Below are positions 58,810-64,000 of a stretch of DNA of 64,000 nt, one piece after another (the stretch's first letter is position 1; every line of letters starts with the position of its first letter). The stretch comes from Callipepla californica brunnescens (Eukaryota > Chordata > Aves > Galliformes > Odontophoridae). The stretch covers positions 186,001 through 250,000 of the forward strand of contig JALIRH010000098.1 of the NCBI GenBank assembly GCA_023055505.1, written 5' to 3'. The notes under the pieces are model-generated. The model did not search any database and was not told the DNA's origin. It worked only from the letters and a program-made list of their open reading frames with translations. The position numbers and the translations under genes are program-made.

Positions 58810-59640
58810 CTGTGGGGCAGAACTCTGCCCCACACCTTCACCCCAAACATCCACACCACAGCTCAGCCCCACAGCGCTGCCCCACATCCCACACATTTGC
58901 CCCACATCTCTGCCCCTCATCCCCTGGCCACACAGCTCAGCCCCACATCCCACAGCTCAGCCCCTCATCCCACACCTGGCCCCAGAGCTCAGCCCTGTGG
59001 CTCTGCCCCACACATCTGCCCCAAACCCCACACCTGGACCCACAGCTCAGCCCCACATCCCTCAGCTCTGCACCACAGCTCAGCCCCTCACCCCACACCT
59101 GGCCCCAGAGCTCAGCCCTGTGGCTCTGCCCCACACATCTGCCCCAAACCCCACACCTGGACCCACAGATCTGCCCCACATCCCACACCTCTGCCCCACG
59201 GCTCAACCCCACAACTCAGCCCCATAGTGCTGCCCCATATCCCACACCTCAGCCCCACGGCTCAACCCCAATCTGCACATACCTGCCCCACATCCCACAG
59301 CTCTGCCCCACATACCTACCTGCCCCACAGATCAGCCCCACATTCCACAGCTCTGCCCCATGGATCAGCCTCACATCCCGCAGCTCAGCCCCGCATCTGA
59401 GCCCCACATCTGCTCATACCTGCACCACACCTCCGCCCCCCAACCGCCACAGCTCTGCCCCACAGATCCACCCCACAGCTCAGCCCCGCATCCAACAGCT
59501 CTGCCCCAATCAGTGCACCTGGACCCACAACTCTGCCCCACAGCTCTGCCCCAAGCCTGGACCCCACACCCACGACCCCAGCCCCAAATCCCTGCCCCAT
59601 AACCCCATAACCTGACCCCGGCCCCATAACCGCCCCTCCC
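58810..59640. repeat. C-rich minisatellite (CCCCACAGCTCTG / CCCCACATCCCACAGCTCAG)
   Basis: Tandem CCCCACA-, CAGCTCAG- and CAGCTCTG-based units. A 123-bp block starting GGCCCCAGAGCTCAGCCC at 58,978 is repeated at 59,101. Long open frames on both strands are proline/serine/histidine-rich or G/C/W-rich repeat artefacts. Confidence 0.9.
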
Positions 59641-59960
59641 GCCCTGCCACTGACCACGTGCTCTGCTTCCAGCTCCGCTTCCACCATGCGGCCGCTTCCG
59701 GCCCCACGGCACAGCTCGGCCAATCACAGCACAGATCGGCAGCGGAAAGGGCGGGGTGGGGGGTAGCGAGGCGGAACAGTGCCACTGGAACGAGGCACGA
59801 TGACCGGAAATGACTGAAACGTCTGGGAGCGCGGATTTCCGGCAGCGAGCGGGGCATTGTGGGTAAGGAGGCGGAAGCACGCCTGGAAGTGGGAAACCGG
59901 AAGCCAGTGGGAAGCGAGTGGGTGTGGCCAACGTTAAGCCTCGCATTCGAGCCACGCCCC
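59641..59960. promoter_or_regulatory. CpG island / putative promoter
   Basis: GC-rich unique DNA with a CCAAT box (GGCCAATCAC, about 59,717), GGCGGGG (Sp1-like), several CCGGAAG/TTCCGG ETS-type cores and a CATTGTGGGTAA element near 59,857 (ZNF143-like). The mix is typical of TATA-less housekeeping promoters. It could drive either strand; the minus strand offers the small exon below. Confidence 0.55.
59655..59687 (-). other. Possible first coding exon, minus strand (BOLA2-like?)
   Basis: In the CpG island the minus strand reads ATG in a GCGGCCGCATGG context, MVEAELEAEHV, then GTCAGT as a possible donor. An in-frame upstream ATG would add MAELCRGAGSGR. The LEAEHV ending recalls the first exon of BOLA2, which in mammals lies in the same broad gene neighbourhood as SGF29. 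No following BOLA2 exon is found to the left, so this is only a suggestion. Confidence 0.25.
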
Positions 59961-60277
59961 AACGTGCAATGACCCGAAGTGACCCCGATGTGACGCAAAA
60001 TGACCCCAAATATCCCAGATTACTTCCAACACTTCTTGGAAGCGCTGCGCCCCAAAGGGCCCCAAAATGACCCCAAAGTGACCCCAAAACCCTATAACGA
60101 CCCCATAAGGACCATATCAAATCCCCTATGGGGTCACTTCTTGGTGTCTCTGCAGGCCACGATGCAGCACTGCACCCCAAAGTGCTCCAGAGTGACCCCA
60201 AAGTGACCGTAAATCGGCCCTAATGACCCCAAAAAACCCAAATCCTGGAACGGCCCCAAAACGGCCACACGGGGTCG
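59961..60277. repeat. GACCCCAAA-type repeat
   Basis: Loose tandem copies of GACCCCAAAATGACCCC and CGGCCCCAAAA flank the SGF29 exon fragments. No other feature is seen here apart from exon fragment 3. Confidence 0.65.
60132..60170 (-). pseudogene. SGF29: SGF29 last exon, fragment 3 (3' end with stop)
   Basis: The minus strand reads VACRDTKK followed by TGA, a duplicate of the end of the neighbouring exon copy. It lacks the upstream part of the exon. The stop in this fragment corresponds to the CGA that replaces it in the fuller copy. Confidence 0.7.
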
Positions 60278-60396
60278 CTTCTTCTTGGTGTCCCTGCAGG
60301 CCACAACGTAGCGCTGTGCGACGTTGAGTGGCGATGAATATCCGTCAGCGTACAACGTGTCCTCAAACAGCACCGAGGAATCATCCTGCGGCTGTT
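60278..60396 (-). pseudogene. SGF29: SGF29 last exon, fuller copy
   Basis: The minus strand reads QPQDDSSVLFEDTLYADGYS followed by SPLNVAQRYVVACRDTKKK, a close match to the C-terminal end of vertebrate SGF29, the second-Tudor side that binds methylated H3K4. Two defects are visible when it is compared with the flanking fragments: the intron end reads CTCTAT instead of CCCTAG (acceptor AG lost), and the codon after KKK is CGA where fragment 3 has TGA (stop lost). The exon is at the edge of minisatellite introns, with no other SGF29 exon recognised upstream before the telomere-like DNA at 60.97 kb. Confidence 0.8.
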
Positions 60397-60970
60397 ATAG
60401 AGCAATTATGGGGTCAGGGGGAATTTATGGGGTCGGGAGGAAAGCAATGGGGTCAGGGGGAATTATGGGGTCAGGGGGAATTTAAAGGGTTGGAGGGGGA
60501 ACAGGGGAACTAATAGGGTCAGAGGGGAAATTAATGGGGTCACGGGGGGAACAGGTGAATTATGGGGACGCGGGGAAAGTAATGGGGTTGGGCTGATGTG
60601 ACCTCAAACAGCACCGAGGAATCGTCCTGCGGCTGTTCTAGGGCAATTATAGGGTCGGGGGGAATAGGGGAAGTAACAGGGTCAGGAGGTGAAGTAATGG
60701 GGTCACAGGGGGGAATTGATGGGGTTGGGGGGGAAATTATAGGGTCATGGGGGGGAATTATGGGGTCGGGGGAAAATTGTGGGGTCAGGGGGGAACTAAT
60801 GGGATTTGGGGCTGACATTTGGGGGAAATAATCGGATTCTGGGGCTGATAATGGAGATTTTGGGGTGGAATTGCAGGATTTTGGTGCTGAGTTTTGGGGT
60901 CAGATATCGACATTATAGGGCTGGGTTATGGGGTCCGTTCGTGCCCTTTTGGGGCCGGGTTCTGTGCTGT
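60397..60970. repeat. GGGGTCAGGGGGAATTAT minisatellite
   Basis: Tandem copies of roughly 18-22 bp such as AATTATGGGGTCAGGGGG fill the space around exon fragment 1 and are probably the old last intron of SGF29. The stretch ends at the join to CCCTAA-type DNA. Confidence 0.8.
60602..60637 (-). pseudogene. SGF29: SGF29 last exon, fragment 1 (5' end with acceptor)
   Basis: The minus strand shows TGCCCTAG acceptor followed by QPQDDSSVLFE, after which similarity stops. It keeps the splice acceptor lost in the fuller copy and shares its upstream intronic AATTATGGGGTC repeat. Confidence 0.72.
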
Positions 60971-61595
60971 GGGTCCTAAAACTAAAGAGAACCCTACCCC
61001 TTCCACTAAACCTTCATCTACATCCCTAACCCTTACCCTAAACCTAAATCTACACCAAAACCTAACCCTAACCCTAACATGTCTTCTAACTGTAAAACTA
61101 ACGCTTCACCTAACCCGAACTGAAACCCCAGGACTAAACCTTACCTAACAAACACCTAGCTATATTCCTAACCCTATCCTGAAACCTAACGTTAACCCTA
61201 ACCCTAAAAACAACTTGGAACCAAACCCTAACCCTAACCTAACCCTTATCAGAACCCTAAATCTAATCCTAACCGTTACCTTAATTTAACTCCAATTCTA
61301 CCTGAAATCTAAATGGGACCTTAAAACCAACCCCAAATTTAAGCCCAACCCTAAGCCTAACACAAAGCATTAGATTACCACAGCCATCACCTAACTTCTA
61401 ACCCTGACCCTAACACTAATACTAAACCAAAACAGATTCCAAATACTAACCCAATTCCTATTCTGAAACCCAAAACTATTCCAAAAACAAACCCAAGGCC
61501 TAACCTTTCTCTCACTCTAACAATCAAAGAAAACCTATTCCTAAACCTAATCCTAAATCTAGTCCTAATCCTAACCCTCACCCTTAATCTAACCC
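60971..61595 (-). repeat. CCCTAA-type repeat related to tandem unit 3
   Basis: Homologous to about 48,370-49,275 of unit 3, including the AACA insertion unique to unit 3. About 280 bp are missing compared with unit 3; the join falls just after the word GCATTAGATTACCACA. Confidence 0.88.
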
Positions 61596-62169
61596 TGTCA
61601 ACGGTTTACCGGGCTGGATCGGCCCGGTTCCGTGACGATTGCTGCGGGGACCCACGGACCCACGCCCCAGGAAAGGGCAAGGAAAAAGGGAAAAGGGAAA
61701 AGGGAGATGGGCCTAGAAACAAAACAGCGGCAACGATCTGAGGAGGAAAGCTAATTTACTAAATAAGATATTAGAAAACAAAATAACACAATATAATACA
61801 ATGTAATTGGAATTGAGGCTAATGAATCAAACAAAATGAGCAAGAGAGAGTGTCCGATAAACCGAAGGCCTTACGCTAACGCTGAAGGCGATACGGCAGC
61901 GAGCACCCACTGCTGAGTCGATCCCGAAGGAAAGAGAGTGTCCCGTGACCGCTGAGGGTTTTTATCTGTTCCCTCTGAGCGGAAAACACGTAAAAATACA
62001 AAGCATCGCAAAGTCCTCTGGGGAATGTAGTGCTTCTTCTCTTCTCAGACAGGTATACCTGGAATTATCAATGATCTATGGAGCTGGAGTATTAGCTCTT
62101 CAACTCCTAATGCAATACATGATGTTATGATGTGGAATACCAGTACCAAAAAATCATAAAACCATGACA
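61596..62169 (-). mobile_element. Solo LTR with 5-bp target site duplication
   Basis: Starts TGTCA and ends TGACA and matches the LTR at 15,912-16,456. It is flanked by AACCC on each side (61,591-61,595 and 62,170-62,174). The uninterrupted target is visible in the tandem units (AATCTAACCCCAACCCCC near 39,645, 44,455 and 49,268), so both insertion and target duplication are directly readable. No internal retroviral sequence remains. Orientation follows the other LTR. Confidence 0.92.
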
Positions 62170-62174
62170 AACCC

Positions 62175-64000
62175 CAACCCCCACCCAGAAGCTAACACTT
62201 AGCATTGTACAATACCTAAACGTACCCCTAATCCTTATCACTAAACCTAAAAGGAACCTGAAACATAGTGCTAAATCTGACCCGAACCCTAACCCTAAAC
62301 TTCATCCTATTCCCAAACCTCGCCCTATTCAGAACCCTATTCCTAACCCGAACACTAACCCTTACTCTATTACTAACTTGAAGACTAACCCTAACAATGA
62401 ACCAATTCCTAAACCTTTTCCTTCCTCCAAATTGATTCCTAACACTAACCCTAACCCTAATCAAACCCGAACCCTATTCTTAACCCTAAATCTAACCGTA
62501 TCCCAATCCCTAACTCTTACCATAACCCTAACCCTAAGTCTTACTCTATCACTAACCCTAACCCTACATTAACCCTATCCTAACCCTAACCATAACCCTA
62601 ACCTAAACCTAATCCCAATCCTAACCCTAACCCTACCCTAACCCCTAACACTAATCCCCTAAACCTTACCACAACCCTAACCCTGAACCCTAACACTACC
62701 CTAACCTTGAACCTAACCCTAATCCTACCCTAACACCAACCCTCACCCTAACCCTAACCCCTAACCCTAACACTAATCCCCTAACCCTAACCCCCTAACC
62801 CTAACCCTAACCTAACCCTTACCCCAACCCTAACCCCTAACCATACCCTAACCCTAACCCTAAACCCTAACACTACTCTAACCCTGAACCTAACCCTAAT
62901 CCTACCCTAACACCAACCCTCACCCTAACCCTTACCCAAACCCTAAACGTACCCTAACCCTAACACTAACCCTACCCTAACTCTAACCCTACCCTAACCC
63001 TACCCTAACTCTTACCCTATCCCTAACCCCTAACCCTAATACTGACCCTAACCCCTAACCCTAACCCTTACCGTAAATTCTAATCCAACCCTAACCCTTA
63101 CCCTAACCCCTAACCCTACCCTAACCCTACCCTAACCCTCAAATCTAACCCTAATTCTACCCTAACCCTAACCCTACCCTTAACCCTGACCCTAACCATA
63201 CCCTAACCCTTACCTAACCCTAACTCTACCCTAATCCTTAACCCTAAACCTACCCTAACATTTACCCTAACCCCTAACCCTTACCCTAACCCCTACCTAA
63301 CCATAACTCTAACACTAACCCTAACCCTACCCTAACACCTAACCCTACCCTAACCCTGTGCTAACCCTAACCCTGACCCTGACTCAAACCCTACCCTTAA
63401 CCCTGACCCTGACCCTAACTCTACCCTAACCCTTACCTACCCCTAAGCCATAACCCTAACCCTAACACTAACCCTAACCTAACCCTAACCCTACCCTAAC
63501 ATTTACCCTAACCCCTAACCCTTACCTAACCATAACCCTAACACTAACCCTAAACCTAACCTAAACCTACCCTAACCGTGACCCTAACCCCTATCCCCAA
63601 CCCGTAAGCCCAAACCCTAACCCTGTCCCTAACCCCAACCCTACCCTAACCCTAACCCCAACCCTACCCTAACCCTGCCCCTAACCCTAACACTAACCCC
63701 TAACCCTACCCGAGCCCTAACCCCTAACCTTAACCCTAACCCCTAACCCATACCCTACCCTAACACTACCCTACCCTTACCATAAACCTACCCTAACTCT
63801 ACCCTTACCCTAACCCTACCCTAACCCTAACTCTAACCCTACCCTAACTCTAACCCTATCCATAACCCTAACCCTACCATAACCCTATTGATGGACCCTA
63901 ACCATAACACTAACCCTACCCGTAATCCTACCCCTAACCCTTACCCAACCCTAACCCTAACCCTAATCCAACCTAACCCTAACCCTAACCCTACCCCTAC
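62175..64000 (-). repeat. CCCTAA-type repeat to the window edge
   Basis: The first 300 bp continue the unit-type sequence; from about 62,560 it turns into simpler CCCTAA/CCCTAC/CCCCTAA variants with fewer conserved words. The C-rich strand is on the plus strand, so this is not the orientation of a right-hand chromosome end. Confidence 0.92.

Noticed and set aside
58467..59615. Long proline/serine/histidine-rich frame (382 codons) and its minus-strand partner
   Set aside because: Made of the 10-bp and C-rich minisatellites joined together; no protein-like composition outside the repeats.
37561..64000. Frames rich in N-P-K-P or V-R-V-R-F/L-G-L-G
   Set aside because: Direct translations of CCCTAA or TTAGGG variants on either strand, repeated with the tandem units.
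62560..64000. A true chromosome end at the right edge
   Set aside because: The C-rich strand is on the plus strand and the repeats are degenerate; a right-hand telomere would be TTAGGG on the plus strand.

Overview
This looks like a subtelomeric or dot-microchromosome end from a bird, probably a galliform. The evidence is degenerate TTAGGG/CCCTAA DNA on both strands, a CR1-type LINE fragment, three different avian-type endogenous retroviruses (ERVs), long GC-rich minisatellites, and remnants of ordinary vertebrate genes (XPO1, SGF29). There are no operons, CRISPR arrays or prokaryotic signals. Almost every open frame in the window comes from short tandem repeats whose unit length is not a multiple of three.

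Layout, left to right: (1) 1-1.57 kb, an 8-bp minisatellite. (2) 1.57-12.03 kb, an 11-bp minisatellite (consensus CTATGGGGCAG), interrupted at 5.71-6.55 kb by a CpG island whose minus strand reads as first exon and promoter of SGF29 (SAGA-associated factor 29), with a one-base frameshift in a G8 run. (3) 12.03-16.46 kb, a minus-strand ERV: LTR, tRNA-Lys-like primer site, an extra membrane-protein-like ORF, gag, protease, RT and a truncated RNase H. It abuts a CR1 fragment (16.46-16.97 kb). (4) 17.15-19.83 kb, four consecutive XPO1 (exportin-1) exons with splice sites and open frames but clear divergence. (5) 20.6-21.95 and 27.64-29.06 kb, G-rich degenerate telomeric repeats that flank a decayed gammaretrovirus-like ERV with a tRNA-His primer site (22.0-27.4 kb). 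(6) 29.06-37.56 kb, a ~590-bp satellite with a five-monomer higher-order repeat and one inverted segment. (7) 37.56-52.43 kb, C-rich then G-rich telomere-like DNA organised as three 4.8-kb tandem copies. The right edge of each copy lies inside a third ERV, and only the rightmost copy continues into that ERV (to 56.61 kb). (8) 56.61-58.58 kb, a 10-bp minisatellite carrying four modules with a CTCF-like motif next to an E-box-like site. (9) 58.58-60.97 kb, C-rich repeats, a second CpG island and three partial copies of the SGF29 last exon. (10) 60.97-64 kb, more C-rich telomere-like DNA with a solo LTR flanked by a 5-bp target duplication.

No intact, confidently functional protein-coding gene is visible. 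The window is a mosaic of gene fragments and retroelements embedded in, and rearranged with, subtelomeric repeats. The most informative observations are the split and duplicated SGF29 exons, the XPO1 fragment, the CTCF-like modules near telomeric DNA, the datable 4.8-kb amplification, and the recurrent non-telomeric words inside the telomere-like repeats, one of which sits at a deletion junction.
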